A DNA stretch of 48,338 nt from Clostridia bacterium (GTDB lineage Bacteria > Bacillota > Clostridia > Lachnospirales > Lachnospiraceae), in contig CAJTIM010000028.1 in NCBI GenBank assembly GCA_910576325.1, positions 1 through 48,338 on the forward strand. Direction: 5' to 3'. The notes beneath the pieces were generated by a model, which was given only the letters and a program-made list of their open reading frames with translations, had not been told where the DNA came from and ran no database searches. Numbering within the stretch: the first letter of the stretch is position 1; each line of letters opens with the position of its first letter. Positions 14,872 through 23,729 of this stretch are shown here, piece by piece. The position numbers and the translations under genes were made by a program.

Positions 14872-15740
14872 AAGAGTTGGAGAAGAGCAAAGAAACTTAT
14901 GAGAGCATTGTGATTCCGAAGGAGTTGGAGGGAAAAGTGCAGGAGGCCATTGAAGCTTCCCGCCGGAAGAGAGAAAAGCGTCTTGCAAAAAACAGGCGCA
15001 GAAAGCTTTACAGATGGGCCGCGGGAATAGCGGCGGCCTTTACGGTGGCAACGACCATTGGGCTGAATACGAGTGAGGCATTTGCGATGGAGGTGCAGAA
15101 AATCCCGGTTATCGGGGAGCTTGCGCGGATTCTTACCATTCGCTCTTATGAAAAAACGGAGGGAGACACTCAGATTGCCGCTGAAATTCCCGGTGTGGAT
15201 TTGGGTGAGGACGGACAAAAGCTGTCGGAGGAGGTCAACGCTCAGATTGAAAAAATGACGGCGCAGTATGAGAGTGAGGCTGTGGAAAGAGCGGAAGAGT
15301 ATAAGAAAGCGTTTCTGGAAACAGGCGGAACGGAAGAGGAATGGGCGGAGCATGATATTCGTATTCGTGTGTGGTATGAGATTAAAAATCAGACGGAGGA
15401 TGTGTTGTCTTTCGTGGTAAAGGGTACGGAGAGCTGGACGAGCACTTATGCGGAAACACGGTATTACAATCTGGATTTGGAGAGCAATGAGTTTTTGACG
15501 CTGGAGAGCTTTCTGGGGAAGGATTATGTGGAGAAGGCAAATGAAAGTATCCGCGGACAGATAGAGGAGCGGATGAAAAAGGGAGAGGCTTTCTTTGCTC
15601 CGGAGGAAGGCGGCTTTGAGACGATTGAGGCGGAACCTGATTTTTATGTGAATGAGAAGGGGAATCCGGTGATTGTATTTGAAAAATATGCGATTGCGCC
15701 GGGAGCTATGGGGGAAGTGGAGTTTGAGATTGCTTTGTAA
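14868..15740 (+). CDS. RsiV-like anti-sigma factor (DUF3298)
   Basis: A single-pass membrane protein of 290 residues. Its cytoplasmic N-terminus (1-45) is rich in Lys and Arg and would bind the sigma factor; a membrane helix follows near 48-63 (WAAGIAAAFTVATTIG). The extracytoplasmic part has the DUF4163/DUF3298 architecture, with IRVWYEIKNQTEDVLSFVVK, the YYNLDLESNEFLTLESFLG segment and the ending VFEKYAIAPGAMGEVEFEI. RsiV of Bacillus is cleaved after binding lysozyme. The TTG start overlaps the sigma stop as TTTGA, so translation is coupled. Confidence 0.88.
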   Translation: MKELEKSKETYESIVIPKELEGKVQEAIEASRRKREKRLAKNRRRKLYRWAAGIAAAFTVATTIGLNTSEAFAMEVQKIPVIGELARILTIRSYEKTEGDTQIAAEIPGVDLGEDGQKLSEEVNAQIEKMTAQYESEAVERAEEYKKAFLETGGTEEEWAEHDIRIRVWYEIKNQTEDVLSFVVKGTESWTSTYAETRYYNLDLESNEFLTLESFLGKDYVEKANESIRGQIEERMKKGEAFFAPEEGGFETIEAEPDFYVNEKGNPVIVFEKYAIAPGAMGEVEFEIAL

Positions 15741-15756
15741 GGAAAGGATGATGGAA

Positions 15757-16362
15757 ATGAAAAGAAGAGGATTTGTTTTGGTTTTGGCGATGGTTATGGT
15801 GATGGGGGCTTCGGCTTGTAAGGGAGAAGAGATCAAGGAAGAGGATAATTTTTCGGCTGTGGGGCAGGAGGATCTACAAAACGATCAGAAAGAGGCAGAA
15901 GATGAGAAGGGGGATGCGGAGGAGCCTCAAGCGGGTGTGGGATCGGATGATGAGTTGGAAGATGGAGTGGACGGGAGTGATGCGGAAGTGGGGGAACCTG
16001 ATAGTAATTTGGATAATTTTGATGCGGATATGGGGGAGGTTTCGGATTTTGCGGCTTTGATTAAGGAGGCTGTGGGAGAGAAGGATTTGGAGAAGCTTGC
16101 GGATTTGATCGGATTTCCGGTTTATGTCGGACTGGATGGAGTGGACGTAGTGGAGACGAGGGAAGCGTTTTTGGAGCTTGATCCGGATGAGGTGTTTTCG
16201 GAAGAGATGGTGCGTTCGATTGAGAAAGCGGATGCTGGGGATTTGGCGGCTAGTATGGCTGGGTTTACTTTGATGGATTATGATACGGAAGGGAGCGCTG
16301 GTATTACTTTTGGAATGGTGGATGGGGGGCTTTTTGTTACTGGGATTAATTATGGGTATTGA
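15757..16362 (+). CDS. Acidic lipoprotein, unknown function
   Basis: A 201-residue exported protein with an N-terminal signal and lipobox-like ASAC (Cys near residue 21), so probably a lipoprotein. A very acidic low-complexity linker (about 25-95) rich in Asp, Glu and Gly follows. The small C-terminal domain, FAALIKEAVGEKDLEKLADL and later FGMVDGGLFVTGINY, resembles the folded tail of other Lachnospiraceae lipoproteins. It starts 16 bp after the anti-sigma gene, so it is likely part of that operon. Of three nearby ATGs, the one at 15757 has the best spacing from AGGAAAGG. Confidence 0.7.
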   Translation: MKRRGFVLVLAMVMVMGASACKGEEIKEEDNFSAVGQEDLQNDQKEAEDEKGDAEEPQAGVGSDDELEDGVDGSDAEVGEPDSNLDNFDADMGEVSDFAALIKEAVGEKDLEKLADLIGFPVYVGLDGVDVVETREAFLELDPDEVFSEEMVRSIEKADAGDLAASMAGFTLMDYDTEGSAGITFGMVDGGLFVTGINYGY

Positions 16363-16371
16363 GGGACGGAC

Positions 16372-16594
16372 GATTTAATTGCCAGGAGCCAGCCCGGCCC
16401 GGCGGATTTTCCATATCTGTGTTCGGACGGTTCACGTACAGGCTGTCTGCTCTGGTCATACATTACCTTTGAGGTTTTTTAGGTCTTTTGGTTTTTTGGT
16501 AATGTATGCCCATATCAGACAGCCTGTACGCGAACAGCCGGACACCTGATATCGGAAAATCCGCCGGGCTGGGCTGGCTCCTGGCAATTAAATC
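16372..16594. repeat. Family H long hairpin, copy H1
   Basis: A 223-bp palindrome with arms of about 96 bp. The outer arms run GATTTAATTGCCAGGAGCC and onward to a GC-rich block, mirrored by CTCCTGGCAATTAAATC. The inner arms run TTTTCCATATCTGTGTTCGG to TACATTACC, mirrored by GGTAATGTA to GATATCGGAAAA. The T-rich loop is about 30 nt. It begins 9 bp after the lipoprotein stop and may work as a terminator or an RNA-stabilising structure. Confidence 0.85.
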
Positions 16595-16746
16595 TGGGGA
16601 TGTGGAAATTAGCGGGGGGGATAGGAAGCTTATTTATGAATTATGAATTTGAAATGTTGGTTTTTGAATAGGAGGGGCATATTAACTGGTTTTTTTTGAA
16701 GTTGGTTTAGTTGACTTAATTTGGCTTAAATTTTTTTAAAGCTGAG

Positions 16747-16787
16747 TGTCATATATATTTGACAAAATGTCGTGTGGGTGGTAAGAT
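16747..16787 (+). promoter_or_regulatory. Promoter and operator before the XRE gene
   Basis: TTGACA (16759-16764) and TAAGAT (16782-16787) are 17 bp apart. The -35 is one half of an inverted repeat TGTCA-N8-TGACA, with a further TGTC half-site just downstream. The 17-bp symmetry overlapping the -35 suits repression by a small XRE protein, probably the one encoded downstream. The rest of 16595-16932 shows nothing else. Confidence 0.5.
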
Positions 16788-16932
16788 AAATTTAAGAAGG
16801 GAACGTATTAATTGGGTAGATGAATAACAGTTTGAAAGTAAGAGAATGAAGCAGGGGATGGATAAGTTGTAAAGATTTTGTTTTTGGATGGGTTTGAGGT
16901 GAAAATGTTTTTTTGATAGGGGGCGGCGGATT

Positions 16933-17145
16933 GTGGCTAAGAATCTGAAGCTGAAGGCGGCGAGAGCGGAGCTTGATTATTCTCAGGAGGATCTGGCGAA
17001 ACTGGTGGGGGTGTCGCGGCAGACGATTAATATGATTGAACGGGGAGATTATAATCCTACTTTGAATCTTTGCTTAAGTATCTGCCATGCTTTGGGAAAA
17101 ACCTTGGATGAAATTTTTTGGAAGGATATTGCGGAACTGGAATAG
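16933..17145 (+). CDS. Small XRE-family transcriptional regulator
   Basis: A 70-residue helix-turn-helix protein. It has KLKAARAELDYSQEDLAKLV, the recognition helix SRQTINMIERGDYNPTLNL, and CLSICHALGKTLDEIFW, the standard compact form of YozG-type regulators. The start is GTG, 7-8 nt after a G-rich site. The last seven codons (KDIAELE) fall within a fragment nearly identical to the family S leader, so the C-terminus appears to have been rewritten by that sequence. Regulators of this type usually accompany a membrane protein gene; here the next gene is one, after two family L elements. Confidence 0.88.
   Translation: MAKNLKLKAARAELDYSQEDLAKLVGVSRQTINMIERGDYNPTLNLCLSICHALGKTLDEIFWKDIAELE
17124..17145 (+). 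repeat. Family S fragment inside the XRE gene end
   Basis: These 22 bases match 2324-2345 of family S copy 1 with a single A to G change and end at the XRE stop codon TAG. Similarity stops on both sides. Confidence 0.55.
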
Positions 17146-17180
17146 TCTGGCTAGGAAACGCCGAATGTTTCTGCTGGCCG

Positions 17181-17295
17181 GTAAAGTCGCAAAGGAGCAC
17201 GAGAGGAACTTTTATGAGTGTCCTTTCGAATAAAAGTTTCACTCATTACAGGTGTGCCGAAGTGACTTAACCCTTTAGTGCCGTCGCGCAGCGAC
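17181..17295 (+). repeat. Family L palindromic leader, copy C1
   Basis: A full 115-bp copy with the same arms. A T to A change (ACTTAACC for ACTTTACC) damages the outer pair and puts a stop in the small reading frame that other copies carry. It is followed by TTTTATAG but no AGGAGG. Confidence 0.85.
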
Positions 17296-17350
17296 TTTTA
17301 TAGTCCAGCTAAGAAATGTCAAGTTTTTTGTAAAAAATTTCTGCTGGACG

Positions 17351-17465
17351 GTAAAGCTGCAAAGGCGCACGAGAGGAACTTTTATGAGTGCTTTTTCGAA
17401 TAAAAGTTTCTCTCATTACAGGTGTGTCGAAGTAGCTTTACCCTTTAGTGCCGTCGCGCAGCGAC
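17351..17465 (+). repeat. Family L palindromic leader, copy C2
   Basis: A full 115-bp copy, 170 bp after C1. It ends GCGACTTAAAAT directly before AGGAGGG, the ribosome site of the membrane protein gene at 17486. The frame running through the repeat is open into that gene, which would make automated annotation start 34 codons too early, at 17384. Confidence 0.85.
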
Positions 17466-17485
17466 TTAAAATAGGAGGGATAGCG

Positions 17486-18799
17486 ATGAAGAAGGAATGG
17501 ATCTTATGGAATGTTCTTCAAAATCCGGAGAATATCACGGCAGACGAGCGGATGGAGCAGATTGAGTGGAAGAATTATTACTGGTCCTATAAGGCATTGC
17601 TGCAGATATTTTTTTTATTTATTGTGTTATGGCCGGGCATTATGACTTTGTTTCAGAGCTATCTGGGAGAAAGCTTTAGCTTTGATGTTTTGCTCAGGCT
17701 TGCTATACTTCAGATTATAGTGATTATAGAGAGCGGCCGCTTTCTGTACAGCTGTTATTTCGGCAATCAGGAATTTTATGATCGGAGCAAAGGCAGAACG
17801 TCGTATCTTGTAATTGGTTTGCAGATAGCGGCCATTTCCTGGATTATGCTTTGGATAGAACGCGGGTTCCGTCATCCGCTGCCTTGGATTATGATGGTCG
17901 TTGGGCTGCTCATTTATTGGGGGTTGTGTCATCTGGCTTATTTGCACCATGCTATGCTGATGGACGAAACAACGGAAGAGGCAGGGCATAAGAGTGAGAG
18001 ATGGATTCCCGGGGTATGCGGAGTTACTTTAGCTGCTTATTTCTTAGTGGTGAATGTCCTTATGTGTACTGCCATAACAGGGGGGAGAAGTATGTCTCAT
18101 CTGACGGAGGAAGAACAGTGCATGATAAACACCGTGCAGCTTGGAATCAGTAATTACTATGCTTTGTCAAGCTACCGGATGGACTATACTTTCAAAACCG
18201 ATACACAGCCGGAAGCTCCTGTTTATGATGAGAATAACAGCTATGATCTGTCCCATGTCTACTGTCTGGCAAATGACGGAGAACTTTACAACCAGATCTT
18301 AAATCCCGGAAACGATAAAAGCATTTACCGGGAATACCACAGAGAAGCTGAAAATCACTTTTCATGGGAAATGGCCTATGAAGGACGCTGGATCTCCGAC
18401 ATCGAATGGGCCGAGCTTTGGACAGAAAACCAGGAAGAACCGGAATTTTGGATCAATGAACCCTACACCGGCCTGCCGGATATTGATCCAAAGTCCGTAA
18501 CTTCCGTTACAAAAGAATATCAAAATCAAAACACCTGCTATACGATTACCTACAACCAGGATTACGACACGGTAGGTACAACCTTAAAAGATAATGAGGA
18601 TCTAAAAAACTTTTCGGCCACAGACTGCTACACCCTCAATGAATACAATACCCTTATCCAATACGAGCGCACCGAAACCGGCATAACAAAAGCGACCGAA
18701 GAACCGCGCACCCTGCAGCGCACCATCACCATTCTGGGCGTAGACAGAGAACAAATTCAATCCGAAATACGGACCCTAACAAGCCGATACACCCCCTAA
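17486..18799 (+). CDS. Polytopic membrane protein, unknown function
   Basis: I do not recognise this 437-residue protein. Five hydrophobic helices occupy about residues 38-58, 68-92, 105-125, 130-152 and 185-205. A long, mostly hydrophilic C-terminal part (210-437), probably outside the cell, follows. That part carries repeated acidic and aromatic segments such as YALSSYRMDYTFKTD and SVTKEYQNQNTCYTITYN. The start is fixed by AGGAGGG 6-8 nt before the ATG at 17486. Codon use shifts along the gene, with the 3' half richer in C-ending codons. Preceded by a small XRE gene, it could be that regulator's partner. Confidence 0.65.
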   Translation: MKKEWILWNVLQNPENITADERMEQIEWKNYYWSYKALLQIFFLFIVLWPGIMTLFQSYLGESFSFDVLLRLAILQIIVIIESGRFLYSCYFGNQEFYDRSKGRTSYLVIGLQIAAISWIMLWIERGFRHPLPWIMMVVGLLIYWGLCHLAYLHHAMLMDETTEEAGHKSERWIPGVCGVTLAAYFLVVNVLMCTAITGGRSMSHLTEEEQCMINTVQLGISNYYALSSYRMDYTFKTDTQPEAPVYDENNSYDLSHVYCLANDGELYNQILNPGNDKSIYREYHREAENHFSWEMAYEGRWISDIEWAELWTENQEEPEFWINEPYTGLPDIDPKSVTSVTKEYQNQNTCYTITYNQDYDTVGTTLKDNEDLKNFSATDCYTLNEYNTLIQYERTETGITKATEEPRTLQRTITILGVDREQIQSEIRTLTSRYTP

Positions 18800-18943
18800 C
18801 CCCTATTTAATGCTTCACTCCCTGCCGGCAAAAATCATGAAGCTAACTCCGAAAAGCTTATGAAAGTTTCAGACAAGAATCACCCCAAAAAAGAATTTGC
18901 AATTTTAACACCCCCAAAACAATTAGGCGCAGGAAGAAAACCA

Positions 18944-19144
18944 GGGAGAAGGGCCGGGCGGGGAGGATTTTCACTTATCCGGTGTCCACCTTTTCGACAC
19001 ATATGTATGAGCTGAGCGGACTTTGCCAAAAAACATCCAACACTCAGATAACAAAAAGGGCAAAGTCCGATCAGAGCATACATATGTAACGAGAAACACG
19101 TGGACACAGGATATGGAAAATTCTCCCCGCTCGGTCCTTCTCCC
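18944..19144. repeat. Family H long hairpin, copy H3
   Basis: A 201-bp palindrome. GC-rich outer arms, GGGAGAAGGGCCGGGCGGGG against CCCCGCTCGGTCCTTCTCCC, and inner arms with ATTTTCCATATCCTGTGTCC (on the minus strand) enclose GGACTTTGCC/GGCAAAGTCC. The inner sequence matches H1 and H2 at lower identity; the outer arms do not. The rest of 18800-19414 has no gene; a TATACT at 19233 lacks a good -35. Confidence 0.8.
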
Positions 19145-19414
19145 GTCCGTCCCCAACCTCCCCGCATTTAAAAAAATTACAAATCTAACAACTCCGTTAT
19201 ATTTCCGAAAGAAAAGAGAAATCCTCCCATGCTATACTCATTACATAAAGCCGGATGCACAAAATACGCAGCCGCTTCATCTGCACCCACCCCTGCATAA
19301 ATACGCATCTCTACACGCAGGAACCGCACCCGGCTCAAAAGAGTACTCCCGGAAACACATCTGCCAAGAAAAAATTTCCGGGAGCGCCAAAAAAGAAACG
19401 GAGGACACAACCCA

Positions 19415-20089
19415 ATGACAATCCTGGAAACAAGAGACCTGAAAAAATACTACAATTCCGGCGAAACCACCGTAAAAGCCTTAGACGGCGTAAACCTGAA
19501 GATAGAAGCCGGCACCTTCACCGCCATCGTCGGCACTTCCGGCAGCGGAAAATCCACACTGCTCCACATGCTCGGCGGCCTGGACCGCCCCACGGAGGGC
19601 AAAGTACTGGTAGACAAAAAAGACATATTTACATTCAAGGAAGAAGCCCTCACCATCTTCCGCCGAAGAAAAATCGGCTTCGTATTCCAAAGCTACAACC
19701 TGGTCCCGGTCCTCAATGTAAAGGAAAACATCCTGCTCCCCATCGAGCTTGACGGCGGCCGCCCGGATCAAGCCTACATCCAAAAAATCATAACCCTCCT
19801 GGGCCTGGAAGAAAAGCTTCAAAACCTTCCTGGCAACCTCTCCGGCGGTCAGCAGCAGAGAGTGGCCATCGCCCGCGCCCTGGCAGGCAAGCCGGCAATC
19901 ATTCTGGCCGACGAGCCAACCGGCAACCTGGATTCCCGGACCAGTCAGGACGTCATGAGCCTGCTGAAAGTGACAAGCGAGCGTTTCCGCCAGACCATCG
20001 TTATGATCACCCACAACGAGGAGATTGCCCAGACCGCCGACCGTATCATCCGCATCGAGGACGGCCGTATCGCAAAGGATGGTGAATAA
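19415..20089 (+). CDS. ABC transporter ATP-binding protein (MacB/LolD type)
   Basis: A 224-residue ATPase with Walker [10 protein letters not shown] near residue 40, Q-loop [17 protein letters not shown], signature [15 protein letters not shown], Walker [14 protein letters not shown] and the H-loop ITHNEE. The LDS after Walker B and the [10 protein letters not shown] segment are typical of MacB, LolD and BceA type partners of FtsX-like permeases. These usually export or resist antimicrobial peptides or act on the envelope. The gene is followed after one base by its permease. Confidence 0.95.
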   Translation: MTILETRDLKKYYNSGETTVKALDGVNLKIEAGTFTAIVGTSGSGKSTLLHMLGGLDRPTEGKVLVDKKDIFTFKEEALTIFRRRKIGFVFQSYNLVPVLNVKENILLPIELDGGRPDQAYIQKIITLLGLEEKLQNLPGNLSGGQQQRVAIARALAGKPAIILADEPTGNLDSRTSQDVMSLLKVTSERFRQTIVMITHNEEIAQTADRIIRIEDGRIAKDGE

Positions 20090-20090
20090 C

Positions 20091-22694
20091 ATGCTGCGCG
20101 TAAGAAATCAAAAAACCATCCGCCGCCTGGCAAACAGAAGCTTTTCGGCCAACCGGACACGAAACATCATGGCAGTCATTGCCGTCACCTTAACCACCCT
20201 GTTGTTCAGCGCCCTCTTTACCACGGCCATTTCCGTCAAATACTCCACGGAACAGACCACCATGCGCCAGGTGGGAGGTTATGCCCACTGCGGATTCAAG
20301 GATCTGACAGCCGAACAGAAGGACACCTTGAAAACCCACCCTTTAATTGAAAAATACGGCACAAACAAGGTACTGACCTCCTTAGAGGAAGGCGTCTTCG
20401 AGAAAAACCGCGTGGAAGTCCGTTATATAGACGAGATCGGCGCCGACATGTTTTTCTGCAGCCCCACAACCGGCAGTCTTCCGGGGACAGAGCGGGAGCT
20501 GGCCACAGACACTTGGGTACTGGATCAACTGGGCGTTCCCCATAAAATAGGAGAGCAGATCACCGTACCTTTCGTCTTTCACGGAGAAACCAGAGAAGAA
20601 ACCTTCACCCTAAGCGGCTTCTGGGAGCGGGACAGCGCCGCAATGGTCAGTGAAATGTGGCTGTCCGAGGAATTTGTAGATCAAATGCTGTCCGAATACA
20701 CCCCGGACGAGCGGATGGTTGCTATGGGCGCAGGCAAATGGAACCTGGACATCTGCTTTGCCAACAGCAGGAATATCCCTGGAAATCTGGAAACAATCGC
20801 CAGGGACAACGGCTATGAGATTGAAGATGCAATGGCTGAAAATTACCTGCGCACCGGTGTCAACTGGGCTTATCTGAGCACCCACAGCAACCAGGGAGAA
20901 GAGCTTTTAAGCATCGCCGCCGTGGTATTTCTCACACTGATGATCATACTGACCGGATATCTTATCATTTACAACATCTTCCAGATCTCCGTGTCCAGTG
21001 ATATTCGTTTCTACGGCCTGTTGAAAACCATCGGCACCACCGGACGCCAGATCCGCGCCATGATAAGGCTCCAGGCCCTGAAGCTGTGCATCCTGGGACT
21101 GCCCCTGGGACTTCTTGCAGGCTACCTGGCCGGCAATCAGATTTCAGCCATTGTTATGAAAAATATGAGCGAGCAGCAGGTCTACCTGACCTTAAATCCG
21201 TGGATATTCGCAGGTGCGGCCCTGTTTTCCCTGCTGACCGTGCTCTTAAGCTGCCATAAGCCCGGCCGGATAGCAGGAGCCGTCTCCCCGGTAGAATCCC
21301 TGCGCTATACGGAAAGCGCCTCCGGCAAGAAAAAGAGTAAAAAAGACAGACACGGTCCCAAGGTATTGCAGATGGCTTTAGCCAACCTTGGAAGAAACCG
21401 GAAAAAGACGGTCCTCGTAATCTTGTCTTTGTCCTTAAGCGTGGTGCTGCTCTACGGTGTAAGCGCATTTTCCGCAGGCTTTGACATGGATAAATTCGTT
21501 GCAAAATTTATGACAGTCGACTATTTGGTCGGTCACAAGGATCTTTTTAAGAATAGATTCGGAAGCGAAAACCAGGAACTGAAGGAGGAATTTCTGGCTT
21601 CTGTCAACAACATAGAGGGAATCCGGGAATCCGGATTGATTTACTATAATACGGGAAATACCACAGCTTCTATGACGAAAGCTCAGTACCTGCGGTTCTT
21701 AGATCCCATGCAGATGCAGACCCTGGGGGATGAATTTCATGCACTTGGGGATGAGGATCTCACCAATCCCCCCATCGGTATCTACGGACTGGACGAGATG
21801 CCTTTCCAATATCTCAAGTTTGTCGACGGGGAAGTGGATTATGAGGAATTAAAAAAAGGAAATGTAATCATTCAGCTTGTTCATCAGGACGATTACGGAA
21901 ATCCATACCTTGAAAGAGCGCCCTATTCCGTGGGGGATGAAGTCACCTTTACCTATGCGGATGAGTATGAATACATTGGCGACGACATGGATGCCGAGCT
22001 TGTCATCCACAAAAGCCACGAGAAAACCTATACCATCGGCGCCACAGCCGTTCTGCCGGGACCTCTGACCGTTCGGAGATTCGGCGGCGCAAATTTCGCC
22101 GTTGCCCCGGAGATCTTGAAGAAGGAGGCGGGGGAAAAAGCTGTCCGTATGAGCTGCCTTGTGAATATGGAGGAAGGCATGGAGGATCAGATGGAGACAT
22201 TTTTGGAAAGATATATGGAAAATGCGGACTCCGATTTGGATTTTGAATCCAAAAAGGGCTACAGCGACCAGTTCCAATCCTTCCGCCGGATGTTTCTTCT
22301 GATTGGATCAGCGGCCAGTCTGGTTGTGGCTTTGGTAGGCGTCTTAAACTTTATCAACGCCATTGTAACGGGAATCCGCGCCCGGCGCCGGGAGATGGCC
22401 GTGCTTCAAAGCATCGGCATGACCGGACGGCAGCTCAAGGAAATGCTGATACTGGAGGGCTGCGCCTATGGAATATCAGCCATTCTGCTGTCGCTGATCT
22501 TAAGCCTTCTCATGCAAAGCCTGGTGCTTGGACAGCTGGAGCATATTTTGTGGTTCTTCACGGCAAAATGGATTTGGAGTCCCATACTGGGGATGCTTCT
22601 GGTGTTCCTGGTTCTGGGAGCTGTCATTCCCGCTGCGGCCTACAGGACCGTGGAGCGGCAGAGCGTGGTGGAGCGGCTTCGGGAGGTTGAGTAA
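20091..22694 (+). CDS. FtsX-like ABC transporter permease
   Basis: A permease of 867 residues in the large two-module Clostridia form. An N-terminal membrane helix (about 20-42, MAVIAVTLTTLLFSALFTTA) precedes an extracytoplasmic domain. Three helices with the FtsX motif (FLTLMIILTGYLIIYNIFQI, then IRFYGLLKTIGTTGRQIRAM) lie near 280-400. A second N-terminal-type helix near 450, another large outer domain, and a final FtsX module (ARRREMAVLQSIGMTGRQLK) near 770-860 complete it. The start at 20091 follows AAGGATGG; the ATPase stop is 2 bp upstream. The partner ATPase and permease could remove peptides or lipids; there is no adjacent sensor pair. Confidence 0.92.
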   Translation: MLRVRNQKTIRRLANRSFSANRTRNIMAVIAVTLTTLLFSALFTTAISVKYSTEQTTMRQVGGYAHCGFKDLTAEQKDTLKTHPLIEKYGTNKVLTSLEEGVFEKNRVEVRYIDEIGADMFFCSPTTGSLPGTERELATDTWVLDQLGVPHKIGEQITVPFVFHGETREETFTLSGFWERDSAAMVSEMWLSEEFVDQMLSEYTPDERMVAMGAGKWNLDICFANSRNIPGNLETIARDNGYEIEDAMAENYLRTGVNWAYLSTHSNQGEELLSIAAVVFLTLMIILTGYLIIYNIFQISVSSDIRFYGLLKTIGTTGRQIRAMIRLQALKLCILGLPLGLLAGYLAGNQISAIVMKNMSEQQVYLTLNPWIFAGAALFSLLTVLLSCHKPGRIAGAVSPVESLRYTESASGKKKSKKDRHGPKVLQMALANLGRNRKKTVLVILSLSLSVVLLYGVSAFSAGFDMDKFVAKFMTVDYLVGHKDLFKNRFGSENQELKEEFLASVNNIEGIRESGLIYYNTGNTTASMTKAQYLRFLDPMQMQTLGDEFHALGDEDLTNPPIGIYGLDEMPFQYLKFVDGEVDYEELKKGNVIIQLVHQDDYGNPYLERAPYSVGDEVTFTYADEYEYIGDDMDAELVIHKSHEKTYTIGATAVLPGPLTVRRFGGANFAVAPEILKKEAGEKAVRMSCLVNMEEGMEDQMETFLERYMENADSDLDFESKKGYSDQFQSFRRMFLLIGSAASLVVALVGVLNFINAIVTGIRARRREMAVLQSIGMTGRQLKEMLILEGCAYGISAILLSLILSLLMQSLVLGQLEHILWFFTAKWIWSPILGMLLVFLVLGAVIPAAAYRTVERQSVVERLREVE

Positions 22695-22895
22695 GGTAAA
22701 TTTATAGGAAGGAATGACCATAAAAGTACTTTCCTTAATTTATTTGAGTGTGATATACTTTATTTTAGGAAATATGTAAAACATATGGAATGAACAGAAG
22801 CTGTCAGAAAGAAAAATAAAAACGGCGATTTTCTGTGCTCAATCGGAGCATGCTTTTTGACAAGATTGGGAACGAACTCTGTGGAGGTGGAAATT

Positions 22896-23717
22896 ATGCT
22901 GTATCATTATACGGACTTTGCTGCTTTTGACGGCATTATCCGGTGCGCGGAATTGAGGCTGAATAATATTCTGAATATGAATGATGCTTCTGAAATGCGG
23001 TTTTTTATGAACGGGATATGCCGGGCTGTTATGGAAAGATTACAGGCAGGGGGAGAGGAAGAGAAAAGCCGTGTGATAGAAAATTTTTTCCGGGGGGAGC
23101 TGGAACAAGAATTTCGTTATTCGGCGTATGCCGCCTGCTTTTCCAAATACCGGGATGACGCAGCCCAGTGGGAACGGTACGGGCATCTGGGGCAGGGTGT
23201 CTGCATTGCCTTTCACGAAAATCTCATGCAGAAAATGACAGGAGGGGCCGTATCTTTGCAGACAGTGTATTATCAGAAGGATATGCGGGAACACCGGTTA
23301 GTGGAAGAATTTTACCGGCTGATGACGGGGAAAAAGGAATTTGCAGAAATAAAGCAGGAGCTGCGTGAGCTGATGAATGATGCATGGATACAGTCGGCAG
23401 CCTTCAAGCATCCCTCTTTTGCAAGGGAGAAAGAGCGAAGGCTGGTGATATCACCGTTTATACTGAATGAATTTGCTGTGGAGCCGCGATATCATGTGTC
23501 GGCAGGGAGGATTAAGAAATATTATCCCCTTGACTTGAACAGAATGTGCGGAAGACTGGGACTCCATATGTCGGAACTGTTTGGAGAGATCATTATTGGC
23601 CCCACATCCTCCCAGTCCATACCCATCCTCCAGGATTATCTGGTTGACTGCGGACTGAATACATTAAAGAACAAGATCAGCATGTCCGACTGCCCGCTTC
23701 GGAAGCCGACCTCTTAG
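22896..23717 (+). CDS. DUF2971 domain protein
   Basis: A soluble 273-residue protein. The opening MLYHYTDFAAFDGIIRCAEL, LRLNNILNMNDASEM, AYAACFSKYRDDAAQWERYG, GVCIAFHENL and the late ELFGEIIIGPTSSQS are the ordered motifs of DUF2971. This is a family of unknown role with a fold reminiscent of ADP-ribosyltransferases, and it is often found in accessory regions. The ATG at 22896 has a strong GGAGGTGG site; an upstream TTG is not needed. It stands alone between an exporter and the nucleoside locus. Confidence 0.85.
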   Translation: MLYHYTDFAAFDGIIRCAELRLNNILNMNDASEMRFFMNGICRAVMERLQAGGEEEKSRVIENFFRGELEQEFRYSAYAACFSKYRDDAAQWERYGHLGQGVCIAFHENLMQKMTGGAVSLQTVYYQKDMREHRLVEEFYRLMTGKKEFAEIKQELRELMNDAWIQSAAFKHPSFAREKERRLVISPFILNEFAVEPRYHVSAGRIKKYYPLDLNRMCGRLGLHMSELFGEIIIGPTSSQSIPILQDYLVDCGLNTLKNKISMSDCPLRKPTS

Positions 23718-23729
23718 CATTCATAGTTG

